From Micrococcales bacterium (lineage in GTDB: Bacteria; Actinomycetota; Actinomycetes; S36-B12; UBA10799): 6,097 nt of DNA. The notes beneath the pieces were generated by a model. That model was not told the DNA's origin and ran no database searches. It saw only the letters and a program-made list of their open reading frames with translations. The DNA is taken from assembly GCA_023252115.1 (NCBI GenBank), contig JAHEXM010000118.1, forward strand, positions 1 through 6,097, written 5' to 3'. Positions 1 through 6,097 of the stretch are shown here, one piece after another; within the stretch, counting starts at the first letter, position 1; every line of letters begins with the position of its first letter. The position numbers and the translations under genes were made by a program.

Positions 1-2437
1 CGTAAACCGGATCAAAGCCGTGCAGTACTAACCATTCCTTGGCAGCCGAAGTCACATCGAGGGTCAATCGGCGATCGACCAAACGCTTTTGCAACAACGC
101 AAGTTGCAGATCCACGATGTGAGTCAGCTGTTCAGTGTCCAACGGTTCGAACATGACGATGTCGTCGAGGCGATTCAGGAATTCCGGTTTGAACGATGAA
201 CGCACAACTTCCATCACTTTGGATTCACGCTCGGATTGACTGAGGTCCTGGTCAACCAGGTACTGCGATCCGAGGTTGGAGGTCAAAATCAAGATGGTGT
301 TTCTGAAGTCGACGGTGCGACCCTGCCCGTCGGTCAGTCGTCCATCGTCGAGCACCTGCAAAAGCACATTGAACACTTCGGGATGTGCTTTCTCGACTTC
401 GTCAAGAAGTACAACGCTGTACGGCCGACGACGAACTGCCTCCGTCAGCTGACCACCTTCTTCATACCCGACATATCCCGGAGGAGCACCAACGAGACGT
501 GCAACTGAGTGCTTCTCGCCGTACTCGCTCATATCGATGCGAATGATTGCCCGCTCGTCATCAAAGAGGTACTCGGCAAGAGCCTTCGCGAGCTCTGTCT
601 TACCTACACCTGTTGGACCGAGGAAGAGGAAAGAGCCTGTCGGCCTATTTGGATCATCGATGCCTGCTCTGGTGCGACGGACTGCGTCAGACACTGCCTG
701 CACGGCCTGCCGCTGGCCAACAACGCGCCGCCCGAGTTCTTCCTCCATGCGCAGGAGTTTTTCGCTTTCGCCTTCAAGTAGCCTGCCTGCCGGAATCCCA
801 GTCCAAGCAGCTACGACCTCAGCCACGTCGGCGGGTCCGACCTCTTCTTTCACCATCGCAGCTCGCGCATTTGTTTCGGCGCTGACCTCTGTCAGCTCTG
901 CCTCTAGTGCCGGAATGTCGGCGTACAAGACGCGAGACGCCTGCTCGAAATCGCCATCACGTTGTGCACGCTCGGCGACCATGCGCAATTCATCGATACG
1001 CATCTTGAGCTCGCCGACTTTGTCGAGGCCGGACTTCTCCTGCTCCCATTTTGCGCGCATCCCGCGGAGCTCTTCTTCTTTGTCAGCTAGGTCATCGCGA
1101 ATCTTCTTAACTCGCTCTTGAGACGCCTCGTCTTTTTCTTTTCCGACAGCTAACTCTTCCATTCGGAGTCGATCGACTGATCGTTGCAGGTTGTCGATCT
1201 CTTCCGGGGACGAATCAATTTCCATGCGCAGCCGTGAGGCGGACTCATCAACTAAGTCGATTGCTTTGTCCGGCAGGAAGCGTGCTGTGATGTAACGGTC
1301 GGACAGAGTTGCCGCGGCGACTAAAGCGGCGTCCGAAATTGCCACCTTGTGATGGGCCTCGTACTTCTCTTTCAGGCCGCGCAGGATGGCGATGGTGTCT
1401 TCCACACTTGGCTCGCCAACAAGCACCATTTGGAAGCGGCGCTCGAGAGCTGCATCCTTTTCGATGTGTTTGCGGTATTCGTCCAGAGTGGTTGCCCCGA
1501 CCATGCGCAATTCACCGCGAGCCAGCATGGGCTTCAACATGTTGCCAGCATCCATCGCGCCTTCGGCACCGCCGCCGGCGCCCACCACCGTGTGCAATTC
1601 GTCAATAAACGTGATGATTTCGCCTTCGGATGCCTTGATCTCTTCAAGCACCGACTTAAGACGTTCCTCAAACTCACCGCGGTACTTCGCGCCAGCAACC
1701 ATCGCACCCAAGTCAAGTGAAATCAGGCGCTTGCCCCGCAATGATTCGGGCACATCGCCAGCGATGATGCGCTGGGCTAGTCCTTCGACCACGGCTGTCT
1801 TTCCGACACCGGGTTCACCAATGAGTACCGGGTTGTTTTTGGTTCGTCGAGACAAGACCTGAACAACACGACGGATCTCGGAATCTCGTCCGATGACCGG
1901 ATCCAGTTTGCCTTCACGCGCGAGTGCAGTCAGATCAATACCGAACTTCTCAAGAGCTTGGAACGAACCTTCCGGATCCTCATTCGTTACCCGGGTGGCA
2001 CCACGGACTTTGCCGAGAGCATCGATGAGAACTTCCGGCGTGGCACCAACGCGAGCCAATAGGTCCGCAACACCGGTCCCGCCTTTGCGCGCCAGCCCGA
2101 TCAGGATGTGCTCGGTGGAGACGTACTCATCTGCCCGGTCACGCGCGACCTCTTGTGCAGCCTGGATGCTCGCAACAGCAGCACGTGAGAGCTCCGGGCG
2201 CGGGCTGTCTGCACCAGCTGCGGACGGTAAGCCGGACAGTTCCTTGCGAACCTGGGCTACGAGAGCTGACCGGTCGACGCCCACCGAATCGAGCAATGCC
2301 GTTGCAATGCCATCGCCTTGGCTAAGTAACGCTGCGAGCAGATGCGCAGGGGTGATTTCGGGATTGCCAGCAGCAGTCGCAGCCTGCAAAGCGGTCGACA
2401 GAACCTCTTGGCTGCGAGTAGTGAATTGAATGTCCAT
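1..2437 (-). CDS. clpB: ClpB (Hsp100) disaggregase, partial: extreme C-terminus missing
   Basis: ClpB is a hexameric AAA+ machine that threads aggregated proteins through its pore and hands them to DnaK/DnaJ/GrpE. Manual translation gives 812 uninterrupted codons from ATG 2437 ([13 protein letters not shown]) to GFDPVY at the left edge; ClpB is usually about 850-860 residues, so about 40 are missing. Domains: two Clp-N repeats (about 1-145); AAA-1 with Walker A GEPGVGKT (Lys213), pore tyrosine in AKYRGE (Tyr252), Walker B FIDE (Glu280) and arginine pair in LERRF (333/334); a middle coiled-coil domain (about 410-525), which marks ClpB as opposed to ClpA or ClpC; AAA-2 with Walker A GPTGVGKT (Lys613), pore loop GYVGYEEGG (Tyr655), Walker B LLDE (Glu680) and arginine finger in FLNRLDD (Arg756). 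All catalytic residues seem intact. No ClpP-binding loop of the ClpA type was noticed. The gene follows hspR by 18 bases. Confidence 0.98.
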   Translation of the reverse strand, partial: MDIQFTTRSQEVLSTALQAATAAGNPEITPAHLLAALLSQGDGIATALLDSVGVDRSALVAQVRKELSGLPSAAGADSPRPELSRAAVASIQAAQEVARDRADEYVSTEHILIGLARKGGTGVADLLARVGATPEVLIDALGKVRGATRVTNEDPEGSFQALEKFGIDLTALAREGKLDPVIGRDSEIRRVVQVLSRRTKNNPVLIGEPGVGKTAVVEGLAQRIIAGDVPESLRGKRLISLDLGAMVAGAKYRGEFEERLKSVLEEIKASEGEIITFIDELHTVVGAGGGAEGAMDAGNMLKPMLARGELRMVGATTLDEYRKHIEKDAALERRFQMVLVGEPSVEDTIAILRGLKEKYEAHHKVAISDAALVAAATLSDRYITARFLPDKAIDLVDESASRLRMEIDSSPEEIDNLQRSVDRLRMEELAVGKEKDEASQERVKKIRDDLADKEEELRGMRAKWEQEKSGLDKVGELKMRIDELRMVAERAQRDGDFEQASRVLYADIPALEAELTEVSAETNARAAMVKEEVGPADVAEVVAAWTGIPAGRLLEGESEKLLRMEEELGRRVVGQRQAVQAVSDAVRRTRAGIDDPNRPTGSFLFLGPTGVGKTELAKALAEYLFDDERAIIRIDMSEYGEKHSVARLVGAPPGYVGYEEGGQLTEAVRRRPYSVVLLDEVEKAHPEVFNVLLQVLDDGRLTDGQGRTVDFRNTILILTSNLGSQYLVDQDLSQSERESKVMEVVRSSFKPEFLNRLDDIVMFEPLDTEQLTHIVDLQLALLQKRLVDRRLTLDVTSAAKEWLVLHGFDPVY

Positions 2438-2447
2438 TGAGATGAAT

Positions 2448-2453
2448 TCCTTT
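2448..2453 (-). promoter_or_regulatory. Ribosome binding site of clpB (AAAGGA)
   Basis: On the minus strand AAAGGA lies 10 bases before the ATG at 2437, within the 18-base hspR-clpB spacer. The spacer is too short to hold a promoter of its own, so clpB is most simply expressed from the upstream operon transcript. Confidence 0.7.
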
Positions 2454-2455
2454 AG

Positions 2456-2788
2456 TTAGCGTCGCCGTTGTGGGCGCCAAACGACAAGTGCGGTCGATGA
2501 CTTCTCGTGCTCAAGCTCGGCCACACGCTTCTGCAAATGCTCGAGTTCTGCCTCCAGCACGAGCACGCGCTGGATACCTGCCAAATTCATGCCCTCTGAT
2601 GCAAGGCGCTGGACATCGCGCAAACGGGCAATGTCGCGCGACGAATACAGACGGTTTCGCCCGCCGGTTCGTCCAGGAGACACAAGTCCCAGCCGGTCGT
2701 ATTGGCGCAGGGTTTGTGGGTGCAAACCGGAAAGTTCGGCCGCTACAGAAATGATGTAGACCGGCAGTTCCTCTTCAGAATGATTCAT
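2456..2788 (-). CDS. hspR: HspR, MerR-family heat-shock repressor
   Basis: HspR is the repressor of the dnaK regulon in actinobacteria; in Streptomyces it is known to bind HAIR inverted repeats with DnaK as co-repressor. The 110-residue product has a MerR-type winged helix-turn-helix at about 10-78: YIISVAAELSGLHPQTLRQYDRLGLVSPGRTGGRNRLYSSRDI, then a second helical part RLRDVQRLASEGMNLAGIQRVL. A short coiled coil (LEAELEHLQKRVAELEHE, about 78-95) and the tail ALVVWRP, typical of HspR, follow. It lacks the long effector-binding domain of many MerR regulators, as expected for HspR. The ATG at 2788 overlaps the dnaJ stop (TGATG) and has a GGAGG site at good spacing. Its position after dnaJ is the standard actinobacterial one and implies feedback control of its own operon. 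The stop is TAA at 2458-2456. Confidence 0.96.
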   Translation of the reverse strand: MNHSEEELPVYIISVAAELSGLHPQTLRQYDRLGLVSPGRTGGRNRLYSSRDIARLRDVQRLASEGMNLAGIQRVLVLEAELEHLQKRVAELEHEKSSTALVVWRPQRRR

Positions 2789-2790
2789 CA
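2786..2790 (-). other. TGATG stop/start overlap of dnaJ and hspR
   Basis: The dnaJ TGA (2790-2788) and the hspR ATG (2788-2786) share one base. This arrangement commonly allows terminating ribosomes to restart, which would keep the repressor in step with DnaJ. The overlap is seen directly; coupling is inferred. Confidence 0.85.
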
Positions 2791-3972
2791 GCTAACACCT
2801 CCGCTTGCGCCAGCCTGTCGCAAGAGGTCGGAGCGAGGATCGTTATCTGTCGTCGCTGCGCGATATGCCTCGACTGCCGCCTTTGCCTCGTCCGACAGAT
2901 TTTTCGGTACGACAACTTCAACCGTGACCAGCAAATCCCCCGCTTCGTTGTTGCGTTTGGGCACACCTTTGCCTTTGACGCGGAAGGTGCGGCCGTTTGT
3001 TGTACCCGGCGGGATCTTGAGAGTCACCGTCTTGTGTTCCGGTGTTGGCACTTTGACATTTGCTCCGAGCGCGGCTTCGTCGAAGGTGATCGGCAGAGTC
3101 ACCGTTAAGTTGCTGCCATCACGACCAAACACCGGGTCCGGCGTCACATTGACAACGACAAAAAGGTCACCGTTGGGACCGCCACGCTCGCCCGGAGCAC
3201 CTTTGCCTTTAAGGCGCACGCGTTGCCCGTTCTTCACTCCCGCCGGAACACGCGCGTGCACTGTGCGCGTTTGCGCTGCCTCGCCGGTGCCATGGCAGGT
3301 TGCACACGGATCATCGATCAGGATTCCGCGACCCCGGCATTGTTCACAGGGTTCAGCAAAAGCGAAGCCGCCCGCATTTCGTGTGACAGCACCACTGCCC
3401 TGACACACAGGGCAAGTCCGCGGCGTGGTTCCAGGTTTCGCACCAGAACCTAGGCATGTTGGACACGTTCCGTCACTCGTCAGTCGCAACGGCAAAGTCA
3501 CACCATTCAAGGCATCGTCGAAGCTCAGCGTCACGTTGCTCTCGAGGTCGGCGCCGCGACGCGGCTGGCGCGACCCACCGCCGCGGTTGAACAAACCGCT
3601 AAAGACATCACCGAACCCTGCGTTGCCTCCAGCTTGATTGAAGATGTCGCTGTAGTCGGCTTGCGGCTGTTGCTGGCGACGTCCACCTCTACCTGCTCCG
3701 GGAAAACGGAAGCCGCCACCGCCATACAGTTCGCGCGCTTCGTCGTACTTTGCTCGTGTTGTCTTGTCGCTCAGTACGTCGTAAGCCTCAGACACTTCCT
3801 TGAAGCGCTCTTCAGCCTTCTTGTTGTCAGGGTTGGTGTCGGGGTGATGTTCGCGCGCGAGCTTGCGGTAGGTCTTTTTGATAGTCGCTGCATCGGCATC
3901 TTTGGAGACGCCGAGGGCTTTGTAGTAATCCTTCTCGAGCCATTCTTTGCGAATGCCTTCGTCTTGTGCCAT
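2788..3972 (-). CDS. dnaJ: DnaJ (Hsp40), J-domain co-chaperone of DnaK
   Basis: DnaJ delivers unfolded substrates to DnaK and stimulates its ATPase in the cytosol. The 394-residue protein has the full type I layout. The J domain is at about 15-78 (KDYYKALGVS, with the HPD motif at 43-45 in AREHHPDTNPD). A Gly/Phe/Arg-rich linker at about 83-135 includes GGGGFRFPG and a short QQQ tract. The zinc-binding domain has four CxxCxGxG repeats, with cysteines at 170/173, 187/190, 209/212 and 223/226. Two C-terminal beta domains (about 235-360) and a dimerisation tail follow. The short leader ending in EWLEKDYYKALG resembles actinobacterial DnaJ1, the paralogue encoded with dnaK. The ATG start is backed by a strong ribosome site. 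The stop TGA shares one base with the hspR ATG. All zinc ligands and the HPD motif are intact, so it should be fully functional. Confidence 0.98.
   Translation of the reverse strand: MAQDEGIRKEWLEKDYYKALGVSKDADAATIKKTYRKLAREHHPDTNPDNKKAEERFKEVSEAYDVLSDKTTRAKYDEARELYGGGGFRFPGAGRGGRRQQQPQADYSDIFNQAGGNAGFGDVFSGLFNRGGGSRQPRRGADLESNVTLSFDDALNGVTLPLRLTSDGTCPTCLGSGAKPGTTPRTCPVCQGSGAVTRNAGGFAFAEPCEQCRGRGILIDDPCATCHGTGEAAQTRTVHARVPAGVKNGQRVRLKGKGAPGERGGPNGDLFVVVNVTPDPVFGRDGSNLTVTLPITFDEAALGANVKVPTPEHKTVTLKIPPGTTNGRTFRVKGKGVPKRNNEAGDLLVTVEVVVPKNLSDEAKAAVEAYRAATTDNDPRSDLLRQAGASGGVS
2796..2802 (-). promoter_or_regulatory. Ribosome binding site of hspR (GGAGGTG)
   Basis: On the minus strand GGAGGTG sits within the last dnaJ codons; its GGAGG core ends 9 bases before the hspR ATG at 2788. 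This confirms the start and suggests efficient initiation, possibly coupled to dnaJ termination through the 1-base TGATG overlap. Confidence 0.8.
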
Positions 3973-3981
3973 CAGCTGTCG

Positions 3982-3989
3982 CCTCCTTT
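3982..3989 (-). promoter_or_regulatory. Strong ribosome binding site of dnaJ (AAAGGAGG)
   Basis: On the minus strand AAAGGAGG lies 9 bases before the ATG at 3972, a near-perfect match to the 16S rRNA anti-Shine-Dalgarno. It fixes the dnaJ start. It is the strongest such site in the window, as fits a gene that is not coupled to its upstream neighbour. Confidence 0.85.
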
Positions 3990-4015
3990 CCTTTCAACCG
4001 CTCCGCAAAGGATCA

Positions 4016-4033
4016 CCACCGGAAATCCGGCAG
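4016..4033 (-). other. Small hairpin upstream of dnaJ
   Basis: In the mRNA sense, CUGCCGG and CCGGUGG flank an AUUU tetraloop. They form a 7-pair stem with four inner G-C pairs, two wobble pairs and a closing C-G pair. It lies about 27 bases before the dnaJ ribosome site and leaves that site free. No U-run follows, so it is not a classical intrinsic terminator. It could be an mRNA processing or stabilising element between grpE and dnaJ, or chance. Confidence 0.35.
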
Positions 4034-4120
4034 GCCTCGACTTCGCTCGCCCTACCGAACTTCCAGTGTCGATCTTGCTACGCATCTTCACCCCAGCGTG
4101 GCGAGGCAGCACGAACGATG

Positions 4121-4735
4121 TCACTCTGAAACTGCGACGCGAGCCGGACGAACCACCCGGTCCTTGAACTTGTAACCGGGTTGATAGACCTCGGTGCAGG
4201 TCGGCTGATCTAGGCCCTCACCTTCGGCGTGCGTCAACGCTTCGTGGATCTCCGGATCGAACGGATCTCCTGCTACTCCATACGTCTCCAGGCCGAGTTT
4301 GGTTACCAGCGCTTCGAGCGCCTCGCCAACAGACTTGAACGCTCCTTCTAGTTCATCGTGACTGCGAGCTCTCTCGATGTCATCGAGCACTGGAAGTAAC
4401 TCAGCCAAAACTGAGATCACGGCGATTTCACCAATTGCTTCGCGATCACGATCAACGCGCTTGCGATAGTTCGCGTACTCAGCAGTGATGCGTTGCAAAT
4501 CAGCAGTTAGCTCAAGTACGCGCGCATCGTCAGACAGCTCGCCGACAGTGGCATCATCCACCGCCGCGGCTTCGGCATTTGGTGCAGCAACTGGCTCTCG
4601 CACCTCGCCCGTTGTCGGATCGATCCGACGCTTATCGGTAACCCGCACTGACTCTTCGTCCTGCTCGTTTGCAGCGTCGCGCGGATCGGTGGCATCGCCC
4701 TTAGCGGGCGAGCCACCGGTGGAATCCGAACTCAC
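4121..4735 (-). CDS. grpE: GrpE, nucleotide exchange factor for DnaK
   Basis: GrpE acts as a dimer to release ADP from DnaK and so resets the Hsp70 cycle. The 204-residue product has a disordered acidic N-terminus (about 1-70). This contains [15 protein letters not shown] at about 32-46, a stretch I know from actinobacterial GrpE such as the mycobacterial protein. A long helix follows (about 70-105, [19 protein letters not shown]), then the four-helix/dimer part with [11 protein letters not shown] (113-123). The C-terminal beta domain carries the family signature [11 protein letters not shown]...[20 protein letters not shown] (159-202). The start is GTG at 4735, overlapping the dnaK TGA as GTGA, with a GAAGGA ribosome site at good spacing. 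No ATG lies early enough in frame to keep the N-terminal motif. Unlike the mycobacterial protein it has no long acidic C-terminal extension and ends soon after the beta domain. The identification is firm. Confidence 0.97.
   Translation of the reverse strand: MSSDSTGGSPAKGDATDPRDAANEQDEESVRVTDKRRIDPTTGEVREPVAAPNAEAAAVDDATVGELSDDARVLELTADLQRITAEYANYRKRVDRDREAIGEIAVISVLAELLPVLDDIERARSHDELEGAFKSVGEALEALVTKLGLETYGVAGDPFDPEIHEALTHAEGEGLDQPTCTEVYQPGYKFKDRVVRPARVAVSE
4732..4735 (-). other. GTGA stop/start overlap of dnaK and grpE
   Basis: The GTG start of grpE (4735-4733) and the TGA stop of dnaK (4734-4732) overlap in a 4-base GTGA. Such overlaps usually indicate translational coupling, which would tie GrpE output to DnaK translation. 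The overlap is seen directly; coupling is inferred. Confidence 0.85.
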
Positions 4736-6097
4736 TTCTCGTCATCCTTCTTGGCATCCGCTGGCTCATCTTCTTCGACGATTTCAGCATCAACAACATC
4801 GTCATCGGCGTTTGCATTCGCGCCTTCACCTGTTGCACCGCCGTCACCGCCAGATTCCTCCGCCGAGGCCGCTTGCTGGTACATCGCTGCACCGAGCGCC
4901 TGACTGGCAGTCGCCAACTTCTCGGAAGCTGACTTGATCGCCTCGGTGTCGTTGCCTTCGAGTGCTTTCTTCAACTCGTCGAGCGGATCCGTCACGTTCT
5001 CTTTGCCTTCAGCGGGGATCTTGTCCTCGTTGTCCTTAAGGAACTTCTCAGTTTGGTAAACGAGACTCTCACCGGTGTTGCGCGCTTCTGCCTCCTCGCG
5101 ACGAGCCTTGTCTTCGTCGGCGTGAGCCTCGGCCTCTTTCATCATGCGCTCGATGTCGTCCTTCGGAAGACCCGATCCACCAGTGATGGTCATCTTCTGT
5201 TCCTTGCCAGTGCCAAGGTCCTTGGCAGCGACGTGAACGATTCCGTCAGCGTCAATGTCAAACGTGACTTCAACCTGAGGAACTCCTCGCGGTGCCGGTG
5301 GCAGACCAGTCAGCTCAAATGTGCCGAGCTTCTTGTTGTACGCCGCCATTTCGCGCTCGCCTTGGAAGACCTGAATCAGCACGGACGGCTGGTTGTCTTC
5401 GGCAGTGGTGAACACCTCTGAACGCTTGGTCGGAATGGTCGTGTTGCGTTCGATCAAGCGCGTCATGATTCCGCCCTTGGTTTCGATACCAAGCGACAGT
5501 GGTGTCACGTCAAGGAGCAGAACGTCTTTGACCTCACCCTTAAGAACGCCCGCTTGAAGCGCCGCGCCAACTGCAACTACCTCATCAGGGTTAACGCCCT
5601 TATTGGGCTCCTTGCCACCGGTCAGGTCCTTGACCAAGTCAGTGACTGCTGGCATACGAGTCGAACCACCAACGAGCACTACGTGATCAATGTCTTCAAC
5701 CTTGATCCCCGCGTCCTTGATGACCGAAGCGAACGGTGCCTTGCATCGATCCAGTAAGTCCGAAGTCATCTGCTGGAACTGCGAACGCGAAAGAGTCTCG
5801 TCCAAGTGAAGCGGACCCTCGTTTGAAGCCGTGATGTACGGCAAGTTGATTGACGTCTGATTCGAACTCGACAGTTCGATCTTTGCTTTCTCGGCAGCTT
5901 CACGCAGACGCTGCAACGCCATCTTGTCCTTTGACAGATCGACGCCATGTGCGTTCTTGAATGTCTTTACCAAGTGATCGACCACGACCTGGTCCCAGTC
6001 GTCACCACCAAGGTTGTTGTCACCACTCGTGGCCTTGACCTCGACAACACCGTCTCCGATTTCAAGTAGCGAAACGTCGAACGTTCCACCACCAAGG
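4732..6097 (-). CDS. dnaK: Molecular chaperone DnaK (Hsp70), partial: N-terminal part missing
   Basis: ATP-dependent cytosolic Hsp70 chaperone that binds exposed hydrophobic segments and cycles with DnaJ and GrpE. The frame is open to the right edge; the first complete codon is at 6096-6094 and 454 codons precede a TGA at 4734-4732. The visible part begins with [12 protein letters not shown] (phosphate-binding loop of the nucleotide-binding domain). It continues with LGGDDWD, the third Hsp70 signature [12 protein letters not shown] at about visible residues 140-150, the interdomain linker VLLLDVTP at about 192-199, a beta substrate-binding domain to about 310, a charged helical lid, and an Ala/Gly/Asp-rich tail with the conserved [10 protein letters not shown] near the end. 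Compared with actinobacterial DnaK of about 620-630 residues, roughly 170 N-terminal residues lie outside the window. The stop overlaps the grpE start, as expected for the first gene of the operon. Family assignment is certain; the start and promoter cannot be seen. Confidence 0.98.
   Translation of the reverse strand, partial: LGGGTFDVSLLEIGDGVVEVKATSGDNNLGGDDWDQVVVDHLVKTFKNAHGVDLSKDKMALQRLREAAEKAKIELSSSNQTSINLPYITASNEGPLHLDETLSRSQFQQMTSDLLDRCKAPFASVIKDAGIKVEDIDHVVLVGGSTRMPAVTDLVKDLTGGKEPNKGVNPDEVVAVGAALQAGVLKGEVKDVLLLDVTPLSLGIETKGGIMTRLIERNTTIPTKRSEVFTTAEDNQPSVLIQVFQGEREMAAYNKKLGTFELTGLPPAPRGVPQVEVTFDIDADGIVHVAAKDLGTGKEQKMTITGGSGLPKDDIERMMKEAEAHADEDKARREEAEARNTGESLVYQTEKFLKDNEDKIPAEGKENVTDPLDELKKALEGNDTEAIKSASEKLATASQALGAAMYQQAASAEESGGDGGATGEGANANADDDVVDAEIVEEDEPADAKKDDEK
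4745..4750 (-). promoter_or_regulatory. Ribosome binding site of grpE (GAAGGA)
   Basis: On the minus strand GAAGGA lies 9 bases before the GTG at 4735, inside the last codons of dnaK. It supports the GTG start for grpE and is compatible with either independent initiation or re-initiation after dnaK. Confidence 0.7.

Larger units (their letters stand above)
3973..4120 (-). other. grpE-dnaJ intergenic region (148 bases)
   Basis: This is the only sizeable non-coding stretch in the window. It holds the dnaJ Shine-Dalgarno at its downstream end and a short hairpin in the middle. Two further, mutually exclusive 6-base pairings are possible: GGCGAG at 4100-4105 with CTCGCC at 4046-4051, or CGAGGC at 4102-4107 with GCCTCG at 4034-4039. 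In 148 GC-rich bases such pairings are expected by chance. I found no convincing sigma-70 or extracytoplasmic-sigma promoter, no HAIR or CIRCE operator, and no T-rich terminator. No coding frame stands out. It may simply be a long spacer or untranslated leader for dnaJ. Confidence 0.75.

Noticed and set aside
537..1121. Plus-strand 194-codon open frame opposite clpB
   Set aside because: It is entirely antisense to verified ClpB coding sequence and its Ser/Arg-rich composition is what the reverse complement of Glu/Leu/Ala-rich coding sequence produces.
1386..2429. Further long plus-strand frames (1386-1862 and 1893-2429)
   Set aside because: Both are antisense to AAA-1 and the N-domain of ClpB, show no recognisable family, and have the low-complexity Ser/Arg/Pro/Ala composition of shadow frames.
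2702..3403. Plus-strand 233-codon open frame opposite dnaJ
   Set aside because: It lies antisense to the unmistakable DnaJ reading frame, its translation is Arg/Ser/Pro-rich with no domain I recognise, and no ribosome site supports its start. It is a shadow of codon bias.
4016..4033. Hairpin considered as an intrinsic terminator between grpE and dnaJ
   Set aside because: No U-run follows the stem in the transcript direction, and terminating here would cut off dnaJ, hspR and clpB in an otherwise tight operon.
3634..4167. Plus-strand 177-codon frame spanning the dnaJ-grpE gap
   Set aside because: Most of it is antisense to the J domain. Although it has a hydrophobic stretch resembling a membrane segment, that stretch is the complement of the DnaJ N-terminal coding sequence, and no ribosome site was seen. 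The gap gives it no independent support.
1..6097. Possible unknown or mobile system in the window
   Set aside because: Every stretch except 148 bases between grpE and dnaJ and 18 bases between hspR and clpB is accounted for by five conserved chaperone-operon genes. There are no repeats, transposase fragments, tRNA genes, attachment-like duplications or changes in composition suggesting insertion.

Overview
The window is a single block of genes, all on the minus strand, that matches the actinobacterial heat-shock chaperone operon. In transcription order (right to left) it reads dnaK (3' part only) - grpE - dnaJ - hspR - clpB (5' part, nearly complete). The dnaK-grpE-dnaJ-hspR order, an HspR-type MerR repressor, and a GrpE N-terminus carrying the VTDKRRIDP...TGEVR motif all point to Actinomycetota. 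By eye the G+C content is in the mid to upper 50s percent, which is moderate for that phylum. I cannot name a genus from the sequence alone.

Layout: 6097-4732 is the distal two thirds of DnaK, entering at the LGGGTFD phosphate-binding motif. grpE (4735-4121) starts with GTG inside a 4-base GTGA overlap with the dnaK stop. A 148-base gap (4120-3973) follows, the only real intergenic space in the window. It holds a small hairpin and a very strong Shine-Dalgarno for dnaJ (3972-2788). dnaJ and hspR (2788-2456) share one base (TGATG). After 18 bases clpB begins at 2437 and runs off the left edge after 812 complete codons. I translated clpB codon by codon and found no frameshift or internal stop.

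How they work together: DnaK (Hsp70 ATPase), DnaJ (J-domain co-chaperone) and GrpE (nucleotide exchange factor) form the Hsp70 refolding cycle. ClpB (Hsp100 disaggregase) extracts polypeptides from aggregates and passes them to that cycle. HspR is known in actinobacteria to repress such operons by binding HAIR operators, usually in front of dnaK, with DnaK acting as co-repressor. The dnaK promoter lies outside the window, and I found no HAIR or CIRCE element inside it, so the visible genes are most simply read as one co-transcribed, HspR-controlled unit.

This is an ordinary housekeeping stress locus. I see no mobile element, CRISPR array, RNA gene or unknown system. The observations worth a second look are modest: hspR directly abutting clpB, the grpE-dnaJ gap with its hairpin, and the overlapping start/stop signals.
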